Positions 33,549 through 43,740 of a DNA stretch of 64,000 nt are shown here, in pieces. The notes under the pieces are model-generated. The model was not told the origin of the DNA. It did not search any database and was given only the letters and a program-made list of their open reading frames with translations. The stretch is taken from assembly GCA_964657325.1 (NCBI GenBank), contig CAZZVE010000009.1, positions 1 to 64,000 of the forward strand, given 5' to 3'. Positions within the stretch are counted from its first letter, which is position 1. Every line of letters begins with the position of its first letter. Origin of the DNA: JBBQVS01 sp964657325 (GTDB lineage Bacteria > Chloroflexota > Ktedonobacteria > Ktedonobacterales > Ktedonobacteraceae). Made by a program: the position numbers and the translations under genes.

Positions 33549-35387
33549 TCATTCCGATGAGAGTCCCCAGCGTTCTGGAGAACGCCACAAACTGGACAGA
33601 ATCAGTTCACGAATAAACAACAGTTCCTTCGGTAGTCGGTCATATAACTTCACGAATAGCTCCTCGTGTGAGAGCAGTTCGCGCTGCCATGCAATACGGT
33701 CAACCGACATCAACTCGTAAAACTGCTCGCGCGTGAAATCCTCTAGCCCACGCCAATCCAGGTCCTCGTAGCGTGGCATCCAGCCGATTGGGCTTTCGAT
33801 ACTGACCGCACGACCATGCGCGCGCTCAACAATCCACTTAAGAATACGCATGTTCTCGCCGAAGCCGGGCCAGAGGAAATTGCCCTCCGCGTCCCGTCGG
33901 AACCAATTCACGCTGAATATTCTCGGTGGGTTGGGCAGGTGTCGCCCAAAGTTCAGCCAGTGGCTGAAGTAGTCCGCCATATGATAGCCGACAAAGGGTA
34001 GCATAGCGAATGGGTCACGTCGTACCTGACCTACTTTGCCAGCCGCGGCCGCAGTCGTTTCCGACCCCATTGTAGCGGCAGCATACACGCCATAGACCCA
34101 GTTGAACGATTGATAGACCAGTGGCACGCCTTCTGAACGTCGTCCACCGAAGATGAAAGCCGAAATGGGAACGCCTTGCGGGTCGTTGATCGCGGAATCG
34201 ATAACGGGGCACTGGCTGATTGGTGCCGTAAAGCGTGCATTGGGATGCGCGGCCTTATGTTTGCTGTCCGGCGTCCAATCTTGGCCCATCCAGTCGATGA
34301 GATGCGCGGGTGGAGTCTTGGTCATCCCCTCCCACCACACATCGCCATCATCTGTGAGTGCGACATTTGTGAAAATGGTGTTGGCACGCATCGAGGCCAT
34401 CGCGTTTGGGTTGGAGTGATCGCTTGTCCCAGGAGCAACTCCAAAGAGACCCGCTTCAGGATTGATGGCGTTCAGTTTGCCGTCCTGTCCTAGTTTGATC
34501 CACGCGATATCGTCACCAACGGTTGTCACTTTCCAGCCCTCATGCTCAATGGCTTCGGGTGGAATGAGCATGGCAAAGTTGGTCTTACCACAGGCACTGG
34601 GAAAGGCAGCAGCCACATACGTCTTCTCTCCCTGCGGATTCTCCACGCCCAGAATCAGCATGTGCTCTGCCAACCAACCCTCGTCACGAGCAATCACCGA
34701 GGCAATACGCAAAGCAAAACACTTTTTGCCCAATAACGCGTTTCCCCCATACCCAGAGCCGTAGGACCAGATGGAACGTTCTTCAGGAAAATGCACGATA
34801 TATTTGGTTGTGTTCCCAGGCCACGAAACATCTTGCTGACCTCGTTCAAGGGGCATGCCAACCGAGTGCAGGCAAGGAATAAAGTCTTCATCGTCCTTGA
34901 GAACGTCATATACCGCCCGCCCCATACGAGTCATGATGCGCATACTGACGACAACATAGGGCGAGTCCGTTAATTCAACCCCGATATGCGCGATAGGTGA
35001 GCCGAGGGGTCCCATGCTAAAAGGGATGACATACAACGTTCGACCTCGCATACATCCCTCAAACAAACCCATCAATGTTTCCTTCATCTCCTTAGGATGA
35101 ACCCAATTATTGGTTGGACCGGCATCACTTTTGCTAAGGGAGCAAATAAAGGTTCTGTCTTCGAGACGAGCAACATCGCTTGGGTCGGAGCGAGCCAGAA
35201 AGCTGTTGGGTCGTTTCTCCGGATTGAGACGAAGAAAGGTCCCCGACTCGACCATCTGCTCGCATAAGTCATCGTACTCCTCCTGCGAACCATCGCACCA
35301 GTGAACGGAATCGGGTTGGCACAAGTCAACCATCTCTTTAACCCAGTTACATAGACGTACGTTGGCGACATAACTCGGTATTTGCAT
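33549..35387 (-). CDS. pckG: Phosphoenolpyruvate carboxykinase (GTP)
   Basis: A 612-residue GTP-dependent PEPCK that makes PEP from oxaloacetate for gluconeogenesis. The kinase loop AAFPSACGKTNFAMLIPP holds the reactive Cys and P-loop; GDDIAWIKL, NPEAGLFGVAPGTS, FIFGGRRSEGVPLVYQSFNW and the NWFRRDAEGNFLWPGFGENM motif are typical of the GTP class. Length is normal. ATG at 35387 is chosen over a TTG at 35399 because GGAGGGA then lies at the correct distance. It is a single gene, convergent with the DinB gene and divergent from the dehydratase gene. Gluconeogenesis from C2/C4 products of purine or aromatic breakdown would need it. Confidence 0.96.
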   Translation of the reverse strand: MQIPSYVANVRLCNWVKEMVDLCQPDSVHWCDGSQEEYDDLCEQMVESGTFLRLNPEKRPNSFLARSDPSDVARLEDRTFICSLSKSDAGPTNNWVHPKEMKETLMGLFEGCMRGRTLYVIPFSMGPLGSPIAHIGVELTDSPYVVVSMRIMTRMGRAVYDVLKDDEDFIPCLHSVGMPLERGQQDVSWPGNTTKYIVHFPEERSIWSYGSGYGGNALLGKKCFALRIASVIARDEGWLAEHMLILGVENPQGEKTYVAAAFPSACGKTNFAMLIPPEAIEHEGWKVTTVGDDIAWIKLGQDGKLNAINPEAGLFGVAPGTSDHSNPNAMASMRANTIFTNVALTDDGDVWWEGMTKTPPAHLIDWMGQDWTPDSKHKAAHPNARFTAPISQCPVIDSAINDPQGVPISAFIFGGRRSEGVPLVYQSFNWVYGVYAAATMGSETTAAAAGKVGQVRRDPFAMLPFVGYHMADYFSHWLNFGRHLPNPPRIFSVNWFRRDAEGNFLWPGFGENMRILKWIVERAHGRAVSIESPIGWMPRYEDLDWRGLEDFTREQFYELMSVDRIAWQRELLSHEELFVKLYDRLPKELLFIRELILSSLWRSPERWGLSSE

Positions 35388-35619
35388 GAGTCCCTCCAAG
35401 GAATCTTTATATGGAAACGAACATAGTTTTTCATACGTTCCTACATTCTATCAGATAGACTCATAGAGTGTGCACGTAAACTTTTACTTGCTCGTACAGA
35501 GCTTATATTAGCAATTCGCTACTGGTTGTCGTATAGTGACAAAAAGTTCGATACGCTTCTTGTCTTTCTTTAGACAAACGCTTATTAGTTCCGATAACGA
35601 GAGAAAGAAAGGAACACAC

Positions 35620-36917
35620 GTGTCTATCACAATCACACATATTGAAACGCACGATATCCGCTTTCCCACGTCTCGCACGCTTGACGGTTCAGACGCCATG
35701 AATCATGACCCTGATTATTCAGCCGCTTATGTCATTCTCCATACGGATAGTCCACAAGGCTTGCAAGGACATGGCTTGACCTTCACGATAGGACGAGGCA
35801 ACGAAGTATGTATCACAGCTATCCATGCACTTGCCCCTCTGCTTATTGGTCATACGTTAGAGTCGTTTACAGAAAACATGGGCGCGTTTTGGCGACACAT
35901 TACCGGAGATAGCCAATTGCGCTGGATTGGCCCTGAGAAAGGAGTCATTCATCTGGCAACCGCTGCTCTTGTCAATGCGGTCTGGGACCTCTATGCGAAA
36001 GTTGAAGGCAAACCACTTTGGAAACTTCTCGTCGATATGACACCTGAACAGCTTGTTTCCTGCATCGACTTTCGCTATATCACGGACGCACTTACGCGTG
36101 AGGAAGTCTTAGCTCTTCTGCAGAAACATGCCGCAAGCAAAGGAGAACGTGAAGCAGAGATGGTGCAACATGGCTACCCAGCTTACACAACGTCGGCTGG
36201 GTGGCTCGGCTATTCGGACGAGAAAGTGCGCCTCCTCTGCCGTGAAGCCATGCAGCAAGGATGGACACATTTCAAACTCAAGGTGGGTCTACATGCTGAA
36301 GATGACCTGCGCCGTGCGCGTCTCATACGCGCTGAGATTGGCCCGAACAACAAATTGATGCTTGATGCCAACCAGTACTGGGATGTCCAGGAAGCTATTT
36401 CCGCTATGCAAAAGCTTGCCGACGTGAATCCCTGGTGGATTGAAGAGCCGACCAGTCCTGACGATGTACTTGGGCATGCGACAATCGCACGCGCGATTAC
36501 TCCGATTCGTGTTGCAACGGGTGAGCATGTCCAGAACCGTATTATCTTTAAGCAACTCTTGCAGGCAAAAGCGATTGGCTTTTGTCAGATCGATGCGTGT
36601 CGTCTTGGCGGGGTTAATGAAGTCCTGGCGGTTCTGTTGATGGCTGCGAAATTCGGCATCCCTGTCTGTCCTCATGCAGGTGGAGTTGGCCTGTGCGAAT
36701 ACGTGCAACACCTCTCGCTTTTCGATTATATCGCGGTTAGTGCTTCACTCGAAGATCGTGTTGTCGAATATGTTGACCATCTTCATGAGTTCTTTCTACA
36801 CCCCGTTATCATTAAGAATGGGCATTATATGCCTCCAACTGATCCAGGGTATAGCGTTGAAATGTATCGGGATACCTTCACAACGTACGACTTTCCTGCT
36901 GGCACCACCTGGAAATA
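35620..36917 (+). CDS. L-fuconate dehydratase-like enolase-superfamily enzyme (3' end in gap)
   Basis: About 432 residues are visible of a mandelate racemase/enolase-superfamily dehydratase close to L-fuconate dehydratase. The catalytic KxK is HFKLKVGL near residue 220; metal ligands follow in LMLDANQYWDV, IEEPTSPDDV and ATGEHVQNR; HAGGVGLCEYVQHLS holds the catalytic His. The opening ITHIETHDIRFPTSRTLDGS and DAMNHDPDYSAAYV are typical of this subgroup. The start is GTG at 35620 with AGAAAGGA upstream. The gene runs into the 100-N gap after TTWK; family length suggests only a few residues are missing. No other fucose genes are present. Confidence 0.85.
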
Positions 36918-37017
36918 NNNNNNNNNNNNNNNNNNNNNNNNNNNNNNNNNNNNNNNNNNNNNNNNNNNNNNNNNNNNNNNNNNNNNNNNNNNNNNNNNNN
37001 NNNNNNNNNNNNNNNNN
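36918..37017. other. Assembly gap (100 N)
   Basis: One hundred undetermined bases lie between the convergent dehydratase and cobB genes. Both 3' ends are hidden; 100 is a common placeholder, so the true distance is unknown. Confidence 0.98.
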
Positions 37018-38419
37018 TGTCGTGAATTGCTCTGGCGTTGTGCCATTGTCGAGCTGCCATGATAAAGCGTTCTGCCGCCTGTGGGAAGCTACTCAAGGAC
37101 AAATGGAGATAACTGGCAAGCAAATTGCCACGGGCAAAGCCTTCTTCTTGCTCGTTGCCAGAAAATCCGTACACGGCTTCCTCGTGAGCTGGAGGCGCAT
37201 CGAGCAATGAGTAGTGGAATTCGTGCCCACGCACCACCTCCCCTTGACGCGTGAGGAGAGTATCTCGAAGTGCACTCGCTTCACGATATCCAATGATTAC
37301 TGAATCCACCTCACTCCTCATAACACTCTGCCTGGCAATGCTCCCGATCATCGGAAACGTCTCTCCCGATGCCACACGAATGCTCTGACAGAGGTACATC
37401 AATCCTCCACATTCAGCATAACAGGGGATGTCCTGTGCAAGAAGTTGTGCGAGTCGGGTACGCATAGTTTGATTCGCCGAGAGTTCCTGTGCGTAGACTT
37501 CGGGAAAACCTCCGCCAATATACATTCCCCCAATCTGTGCAGGCACATCCTCATCATGCAATGGGCTAAATGGAACCAGTTCAGCTCCAGCGCGCTGAAG
37601 AAGTTCCAGCGTGTCCGGATAATAGAAATGAAAGGCTTCATCCTGTGCCAGTGCAATTCGCGTTGGTGGGTAGGTGGTCTTGGTGATGGCAAACGTATCA
37701 TCAACGGTGCATTCAAGAGATGCACTATCATGAGCAAAGGCAAGAAGCTTTTCCACATCACAGGTCTGACTGAAAAGGGCTGCAACATGCTTCAAGTGCT
37801 CCCGCGTAGGAGGGTGTTCAGCCGCTGAGATCAAACCTAAATGTCGCTCAGGCGTCAGAAGATCAGAGTGTGATGGGAGATAGCCAAGGAATGGAATACC
37901 CGTTGCAGGCTCAATCGCCTCCTGCAGCAAGCGAGCATGCCCAGCTCCTCCGACGCGATTGGCAATGACACCAACGATGTGAACAGCAGGATCAAGATGT
38001 TGAAAACCCAGAACAACAGCGGCAGCACTTCGTGCCATTGCACTAGCGTCGATGACCAAGACGACTGGTGCTTGCAGCAGTTTCGCAATCTCAGCTGTAC
38101 TGCCGAGGTCGCTGGTGCTTTGTTGCCCATCATAGAGGCCCATAACACCTTCAATGACCGCGAGAGAAGCTGTGGAAGTGGCACGGCAGAACACATCGAG
38201 CACCCGTTCCTGGGGCATCATCCATGTATCCAGATTGTAACAAGGATGTGAGGCAGTAAGGGTTAGATGGGAGGGATCAAGATAATCTGGTCCTACTTTG
38301 AATGGCTGAACGTGCATGCCACGTTCGCGCAGTGCCGCAATAAATGCCGTTGTGATAGTGGTCTTGCCAACTCCACTTGCGGTTCCAGCAAAAACTATTC
38401 TTGGGCGACTCAGCACCAT
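37018..38419 (-). CDS. cobB: Cobyrinate a,c-diamide synthase (3' end in gap)
   Basis: About 467 residues of the glutamine-dependent amidase that adds amides at a and c of cobyrinate in corrin synthesis. The N-terminal ATP domain has FAGTASGVGKTTITT (P-loop) and KVGPDYLDPSHL; the C-terminal type I glutamine amidotransferase domain has GGGFPEVYAQEL and the nucleophile region CYAECGGLMYL. VVRGHEFHYS near 405 carries the catalytic His. Start ATG at 38419 has AGAGGAG upstream. The C-terminal few residues fall in the assembly gap. Other cobalamin genes are not in the window; hydrogenobyrinate is an alternative substrate in aerobes. Confidence 0.93.
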
Positions 38420-38511
38420 GTCTCACTCCTCTTTTTCATCATCACGCCTTTCTCTATCCACCGTCATCTCATGCAAACTTCATAGATGAAATTTTCGTCC
38501 TCTCGCGGGAC

Positions 38512-39315
38512 TCATTTCTGTCCAGTAGCCTTAAAGAACGTGTAACAAAAGACGCCATCCACCTCTGTCGCCCGATATAAGTCCCTGATACCCTTGTCGA
38601 ACGTATATGACTCAACAATACCTGCGTTTATTGCCGCTTCACGGACACCCTCAACCATCGCCGTAAAAGTCTTCTTCGTGAACCCTTCGACCAAATCTGG
38701 TTTGCTCGAATCGACGTAGACCATTCGAGGAGAAACACCAATCGATGTATAGCCTGCGCTAAGCAAGAGCGGGTAGAGTTCTCTCCCGATTAGGGCGTTG
38801 CCGCCTGCCTGTCGTTGCAGTTCAACCTGAGACTGGATCGCTTTACGTGCGGCTTTGCTATCAGGATGAAAGAAGACCGAACCATGATCCCCTTCGATCA
38901 CCGTAATGGTGCCTTCTGGCTTCAAATAGTTTTTCAATATTTGCAATGCCTCGACAGGGCGAGAGAGATGTTCCAGGACGAAACAGACGAAAATGTGATC
39001 GAAGGTATCTCGCTCATAAGGTAGTTTGAAGATGTCTGCCTGTTGAAAGTGAACATTGGTTACGCCTGCGGCTTCCGTCTTTCGCCTTGCTTCTTGAACA
39101 GAAGCCTCGGAGATATCGATAGAAGTAATCAAGGCATTCGGACTGTTTCGCGCCAAGGTGACGGTTTGCGCGCCAACGCCGCAACCAGCTTCCAATACCC
39201 TGCTTCCTGCTGGATACGAGGTATCAGAGTGCAGGAGTTCGACTAGAGTAGAGGCTTGGTCCTGCAAACGGACGTTTTCTCGATGATTATAGCCGTGAAC
39301 GTATGCTGTATTCAT
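38512..39315 (-). CDS. Class I SAM-dependent methyltransferase
   Basis: A 267-residue methyltransferase of the UbiE/Methyltransf_25 type. Motif I is VLEAGCGVGAQTVTLA (residues 40-55), then ITSIDISEASV, a QADIFKLPYERDTFDHIF acidic block and CFVLEHLSRP. The N-terminal AYVHGYNHRENVRLQDQAST with YxxRE-like pattern is often seen in small-molecule methyltransferases. The substrate is unknown. ATG at 39315 has AAAAGGGGAAGC upstream. It lies 92 nt upstream of cobB on the same strand, so co-transcription is possible, but it is not a known corrin methylase. Confidence 0.87.
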   Translation of the reverse strand: MNTAYVHGYNHRENVRLQDQASTLVELLHSDTSYPAGSRVLEAGCGVGAQTVTLARNSPNALITSIDISEASVQEARRKTEAAGVTNVHFQQADIFKLPYERDTFDHIFVCFVLEHLSRPVEALQILKNYLKPEGTITVIEGDHGSVFFHPDSKAARKAIQSQVELQRQAGGNALIGRELYPLLLSAGYTSIGVSPRMVYVDSSKPDLVEGFTKKTFTAMVEGVREAAINAGIVESYTFDKGIRDLYRATEVDGVFCYTFFKATGQK

Positions 39316-39703
39316 GCTTCCCCTTTTATCGCAAACTCAGAAAGTAGTGTATATATAAAGAAATCTTATCACGAAGAGTATAGGGCTGTGAAGCATTGCT
39401 CACGTTTAGCAACGAGAACCTGTACAGGTTGGCAAGATTATTCGCAAGCGCAAAGAACAGCGTAACATTGACAAGGCAGTTGAGCCGATGTTTGGGTATA
39501 CCACCTCAATGGTTGCGTGGAAAGGTGACGCCTTGCGCCCGCGCGGTCAAGCTGTTTGTGCATGGCTGGAACCTCCGCTAACCGCACAAACGCGCCTTCC
39601 CACGCTACGTCGTCCACGTGAGTGATGCGCGTGTGTCAGCACCTTTAGCCACTCCTACATGGGTCACCTCAGTTCAGCAATGGTCCGGACATTATTGAAT
39701 TCC
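39316..39703. other. 388-nt region without a supportable gene
   Basis: Short open frames exist on both strands (for example 39396-39581 on plus), but none has a ribosome site or a family I recognise. Base composition shifts from AT-rich near 39316-39380 to GC-rich from about 39470, matching the GC-rich SDR gene beside it. It may hold a decayed gene end that came in with that block. Confidence 0.5.
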
Positions 39704-40705
39704 TTACGACGCGTCCTTGCTATACGTGGCGGGTTGACCAATGAGTTCGAGCGAGACCATCCACAGTTTCTGTGCGGTGTCCGGGTCAATCGCCCATTGC
39801 TTGACGCCGTCGCCATTTTTGAACAAGTCGGCGTCGTTAGGCACGCTGTGGGCCTCTTGGCCGTCAGTAAGATAGTGCCCGCCGGTGTGGGCGAATTCGG
39901 GGGCAACTGCCGCGACGAGGGTGGTGGCGGCACCTTGCTCAATAGTCTTGTAGACGAAGACTCCCGCGGCCTCGGCGTCGGCCAAGTAATCTTTTTGTTT
40001 CTGTGTGAAGTCTCTTTGCAGCCCGGTGGCGACGCCGCCGGGGTTGACAGCGTTGGCGACGATGCCATCGGCGGCCCAGCGGCGTGTAGCTTCGACCGCG
40101 AATAACGAGTCGGCGGTCTTTGACTGTGCATAGGCCGCCTGCGGGTCGTACTCGCGCCGTTCGAAGTGGAGGTCGTCGAACACGATAGGTGATCTCATAT
40201 GCGCGGTGGAGCTCACCATGACAATGCGTGCCTCGCCTCGTTCGCGGGCACCAATGGCGAGGGCGTCATGCAATCCGAGGCTCAGGACGAAGTGACCAAG
40301 GTAATTGGTGGCGAACTGCAGTTCCCAGCCTTCCACAGTTCGGGACAGAGTGCTTGGAATGACCCCCGCGTTGTTGATCAGCAGGTGCAGTGGGCCGTTC
40401 CAGTTCTGGACAAAGGTGGCAACCGAGGCTTGATTGGCGAGGTCCAGGGTGGCGACGCGCACACGCTCATTCTTGTTCGACTTCGCTATGTCCTCGGCGG
40501 CCTTCACGCCAGCGTCGGTATTGCGGACCGCGAGAGTTACTTCCGCGCCAGCACTAGCGAGTGCGCGAGCGGTCTCAAGGCCGATACCTGACGAAGCCCC
40601 GGTGATGATAGCACGAACACTGGTGAGGTCGAGACTAGCCACGACATCCTCAGCGGTACTTGTGGCGTCAAAGCGGGTCGTGATAAGTGAATTGGGTGTT
40701 GACAT
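39704..40705 (-). CDS. Short-chain dehydrogenase/reductase
   Basis: A 333-residue classical-type SDR of the long (retinol dehydrogenase/WWOX-like) subgroup. The cofactor motif ITGASSGIGLETARAL is near residue 35, NNAGV near 112, and the catalytic Ser (MVSSTAH) and YAQSK (Tyr and Lys) follow. Substrate is unknown; NADP(H) preference is plausible from AVRNTDAG. ATG at 40705 follows AGGAGG, so a longer upstream start is rejected. The gene is clearly more GC-rich than its neighbours and its codon use differs, which suggests recent transfer, perhaps from an actinobacterium. A TetR regulator gene lies upstream on the same strand. Confidence 0.9.
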   Translation of the reverse strand: MSTPNSLITTRFDATSTAEDVVASLDLTSVRAIITGASSGIGLETARALASAGAEVTLAVRNTDAGVKAAEDIAKSNKNERVRVATLDLANQASVATFVQNWNGPLHLLINNAGVIPSTLSRTVEGWELQFATNYLGHFVLSLGLHDALAIGARERGEARIVMVSSTAHMRSPIVFDDLHFERREYDPQAAYAQSKTADSLFAVEATRRWAADGIVANAVNPGGVATGLQRDFTQKQKDYLADAEAAGVFVYKTIEQGAATTLVAAVAPEFAHTGGHYLTDGQEAHSVPNDADLFKNGDGVKQWAIDPDTAQKLWMVSLELIGQPATYSKDAS

Positions 40706-40961
40706 GAAAACCTCCTGAAGAAAACATGAGTGTTTGCGGTTGTACCAGAAATGTGGAGAGCCGTGGGAGACAAATTGCTCCATTCTTCACATCTTTTTCT
40801 GCATATTTACGCCCGTTGTACCGCCCATCGAATTATCAAATTTTCGCCCACTTAATAGCTCATATGCAATTTCTTAAACTCAGAACTGCAACAGCCAGAC
40901 AAACATGACTATCACTTCACCACTTTAATAAGTGTTTAATCACTCATTGAAGCTGAAAATT

Positions 40962-41534
40962 TTAGGCCCCCGTCATTGCATTCCAGAAAGCAGTAAAGCC
41001 GGCATCCCGAAAACGCTCTGCCTCGGAAGGATGTTGTGCGATGAACTCAATCGTCGTATTCATCAGAGAAAGAAGTAAGGCTGTGCCAAATTCATATGGC
41101 TGATCCTTGAGAGCACCATAGGCAAAGATCTCTTGAATCATCGCATAAATAGCTTCGTATCCTTCTATGCTCAGGCGTTTGGTCTGTTCCCAGATGGAAT
41201 CCGAAACGCTCAGTTGCATCATGACTTTGTACTGGTCAGGATGGGCAATGCCGAAACTCACATACATGTCCCAAACGTGACGTGCACGGACCTCTAAGCC
41301 TGCATGGACGGGATACGTGTCGAGCATGTTCGCGAGTGCTTCGACTTTCAGTTTCAAATAAAGTTCATTCAGCAGCGTCTCTTTGGTCTCAAAGTAGGTG
41401 AAGAGTGATCCTTCTGAGACACCTGCTCCTTTCGCGATTTTGGACGTAGGGACACGTAAACCTTGCTCGGCAATAGCCGTCATTGCTGCTGCAAGAAGAG
41501 AATTTCGCTTGTCTTGACTTTTGGGTCGAGCCAT
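40962..41534 (-). CDS. TetR-family transcriptional regulator
   Basis: A 190-residue TetR repressor. The HTH is at residues 1-50: KRNSLLAAAMTAIAEQGL, VPTSKIAKGAGVSEGSLFTY and FETKETLLNELY. The C-terminal ligand-binding domain (about 60-190) is not recognisable by ligand. ATG at 41534 begins the MARPKSQDKR start typical of the family; the longer frame up to 41576 has no good ribosome site. It lies 256 nt upstream of the SDR gene, which it may control. A short dyad TGAGT-N4-ACTCA lies just upstream of its start. Confidence 0.9.
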   Translation of the reverse strand: MARPKSQDKRNSLLAAAMTAIAEQGLRVPTSKIAKGAGVSEGSLFTYFETKETLLNELYLKLKVEALANMLDTYPVHAGLEVRARHVWDMYVSFGIAHPDQYKVMMQLSVSDSIWEQTKRLSIEGYEAIYAMIQEIFAYGALKDQPYEFGTALLLSLMNTTIEFIAQHPSEAERFRDAGFTAFWNAMTGA

Positions 41535-41561
41535 ATCATCGCACCATACAGAATAAAAAAT

Positions 41562-41575
41562 TGAGTACTTACTCA
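41562..41575. promoter_or_regulatory. Short dyad TGAGT-ACTT-ACTCA before tetR
   Basis: Five-base perfect arms lie 28 nt upstream of the TetR start. A related but imperfect half-site pair (TGAGTGATTAAACACT on the minus strand) lies at about 40930-40947, upstream of the SDR gene. This would fit TetR control of both genes, but short dyads occur by chance. Confidence 0.3.
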
Positions 41576-41786
41576 TTATACATGAAAAGAAATCATATTA
41601 CAAGTCGGAGTTTACCTATACTTGGAACTGCTGAACCAGCTTGTGGTAAGCCTCGATAAAGTTCTCTTCTTAGAGACGCTGTGAAGGAAGACAGGCAGGA
41701 TTTCGGGTAAAGTACTGCTTCATTTTGTGTCATTGTTATAATGATGAGGATGACAGATTATGTGGTAGGTGTGGTGAACAGAAATT

Positions 41787-43688
41787 ATGTGTGGTATTAC
41801 AGCACTTTTTAAAGCTCTGAATGTAGATATTTCGGCAGAGGTGGTTGAAAAAATGACCGCCAACATCTACCATCGTGGACCAAATGATGGCGGAACTGCG
41901 TTTTTCGCGCAGGACGACGAGAATTATTGGCAACCGTCTTTACATCCATCACCAGAATGGCGGAGTGCATTGGGGTCACGTCGGCTCTCAATTCAAGATG
42001 TGAGTCAAGCGGGCCATATGCCTATGCACTATCAGAATAGGTTCTGGATTGTCTATAACGGAGAGGTTTATAATTTTGTTGAGATTCGCACAGAGTTAGA
42101 ACGGCTTGGGCATATTTTTCACTCCTCATCTGATACAGAAGTCATTCTGGCGGCCTACGCCGAGTGGGGAACGGAGAGCTTCGCACGCTTTCGCGGCATG
42201 TGGGGTCTCGTTCTTGTTGATTGTGTGCGTGGAGAGGCTATTCTCTGTCGTGACCGCCTCGGCATCAAGCCATTGTATGTATGGCAACGTTCAGGGATGA
42301 TGGCGGTTGTATCAGAAATTAAGCAGCTTCGTCATATCCCTGAAATTGCATTCAGGATGAATACGACTACCGTTTCAGAATATCTAAGAACTGGCTATGA
42401 AGCTACTGATCGCAGTTTCTTTCTCGATGTACAACCCGTTCCCGCAGGAACCTGGATCAAAGTTTCTCTTGACAGGCTTGTATCGACTCCTCCCCAGGAA
42501 TATTGGCACCCTGAGCAAATCGGCGTTTCGGTGACAGACGCGAGAGAGGCTGGCCTGCTTTTCGCACGAAAGATGCGTGAGTGTATCAAAATACATCTCC
42601 GTAGCGACGTACCTATTGGATATGCTCTCAGCGGAGGGATAGACTCAAGTACTATCGCACTACTTGTTCATGAGTTACAAAAGGACAATTCTCAGTCTTT
42701 TCATACCTTTACTGCGACATTTCCAGGAGATGCCATTGATGAGCGAGCATATGTAGATACAGTCTTATCAAGGATGCCTGCAACTCCACATTTTGTTACT
42801 CCTGACCCCACAACCTTTCTGGAAGAAATGAATGATTTCCTTTGTACACACGATGAACCGGTGGGAAGTCTATCGGTCTATGCTGGCTACTGCATTGCGC
42901 GTCTCACAAGACAAGCTCAAGTTCCCGTTACTCTGAATGGACAGGGGGGAGATGAAATTCTCTCTGGTTATTGGCAGTCCTATTTTTTTTATCTTCGTAG
43001 ACTTGCACAACATGGACAACTCGCGCCTCTAGCTAAACACGTCATTGGGGCATTATCACCTAAGGGCAACTCTGCACTCCTCACTCAGATACCTGTTATG
43101 CTAAAGCGCTATTACGCACGTAGTAACTCCTCACCACTGTTTCGCATGAAGGCTTCCATGGATGCAGAACACTCTTCCATACTAAGCAAAATACTTTCAC
43201 TCGACGAGCATTCATGGCGCATAGAGGAGATTCGAGCCATGTTTCTGCCACGCTTGCTCAAGTGGGATGACCGCAACTCAATGGCCTTCTCGGTGGAGGG
43301 CCGCTATCCATTTCTCGATCATGAACTCATCGAACTATGCCTCTCGTTTGCCTCACATACGCTCTATCACCAAGGCTGGACCAAGTACCCGTTGCGAACT
43401 GGTTTACAGGAAGTGCTACCACGCAGCCTTCTTACGAGACGCTCAAAGTTTGGTTTCGAGGTTCCCCAAGATAAGTGGCTTTGTGGAGCACTTCGCCCAA
43501 TGTTAGAAGAGTGGCTCAAGCAAGATAGACCTTTGTGGGAGTGTGTCGAGCGCACAGACATAGAAAAACTAGCACATACGATGTGGTTACAGCAAGGCAG
43601 CAAAGCAGAAATAGGTCAAACAATCTTCCGCCTCTTCATGCTTGATCGTTGGGCTGAATTGTTTCACATGAACATGTCCATGCGCTAG
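41787..43688 (+). CDS. asnB: Asparagine synthetase B (glutamine-hydrolysing)
   Basis: A 633-residue AsnB. The class II glutaminase domain begins MCGITALF with the N-terminal Cys2 nucleophile, followed by HRGPNDGG, GSRRLSIQDVSQAGHMPM and YNGEVYNF. The synthetase domain has the PP-loop YALSGGIDSSTIALL near 280, NGQGGDEILSGY near 385 and SMAFSVEGRYPFLDHELIEL near 490. It converts aspartate and glutamine to asparagine; AsnB-like enzymes in polysaccharide loci may instead amidate sugar acids. The exopolysaccharide locus begins 1 kb downstream on the other strand. The ATG at 41787 is fixed by the needed N-terminal Cys. Confidence 0.94.
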   Translation: MCGITALFKALNVDISAEVVEKMTANIYHRGPNDGGTAFFAQDDENYWQPSLHPSPEWRSALGSRRLSIQDVSQAGHMPMHYQNRFWIVYNGEVYNFVEIRTELERLGHIFHSSSDTEVILAAYAEWGTESFARFRGMWGLVLVDCVRGEAILCRDRLGIKPLYVWQRSGMMAVVSEIKQLRHIPEIAFRMNTTTVSEYLRTGYEATDRSFFLDVQPVPAGTWIKVSLDRLVSTPPQEYWHPEQIGVSVTDAREAGLLFARKMRECIKIHLRSDVPIGYALSGGIDSSTIALLVHELQKDNSQSFHTFTATFPGDAIDERAYVDTVLSRMPATPHFVTPDPTTFLEEMNDFLCTHDEPVGSLSVYAGYCIARLTRQAQVPVTLNGQGGDEILSGYWQSYFFYLRRLAQHGQLAPLAKHVIGALSPKGNSALLTQIPVMLKRYYARSNSSPLFRMKASMDAEHSSILSKILSLDEHSWRIEEIRAMFLPRLLKWDDRNSMAFSVEGRYPFLDHELIELCLSFASHTLYHQGWTKYPLRTGLQEVLPRSLLTRRSKFGFEVPQDKWLCGALRPMLEEWLKQDRPLWECVERTDIEKLAHTMWLQQGSKAEIGQTIFRLFMLDRWAELFHMNMSMR

Positions 43689-43740
43689 TTGAACTGAGTC
43701 AAGTAACCCTTATTGAATACGAGAGTAAACGTAGGAAAAA

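Noticed and set aside
35388..35434. Longer minus-strand starts of pckG
   Set aside because: The TTG at 35399 would place the ribosome site inside the gene; conserved PEPCK sequence begins at the ATG at 35387.
39396..39581. Short frame that looked like a transposase remnant
   Set aside because: No DDE or other transposase motif could be recognised and there are no terminal repeats, so it was listed only as an unassigned region.
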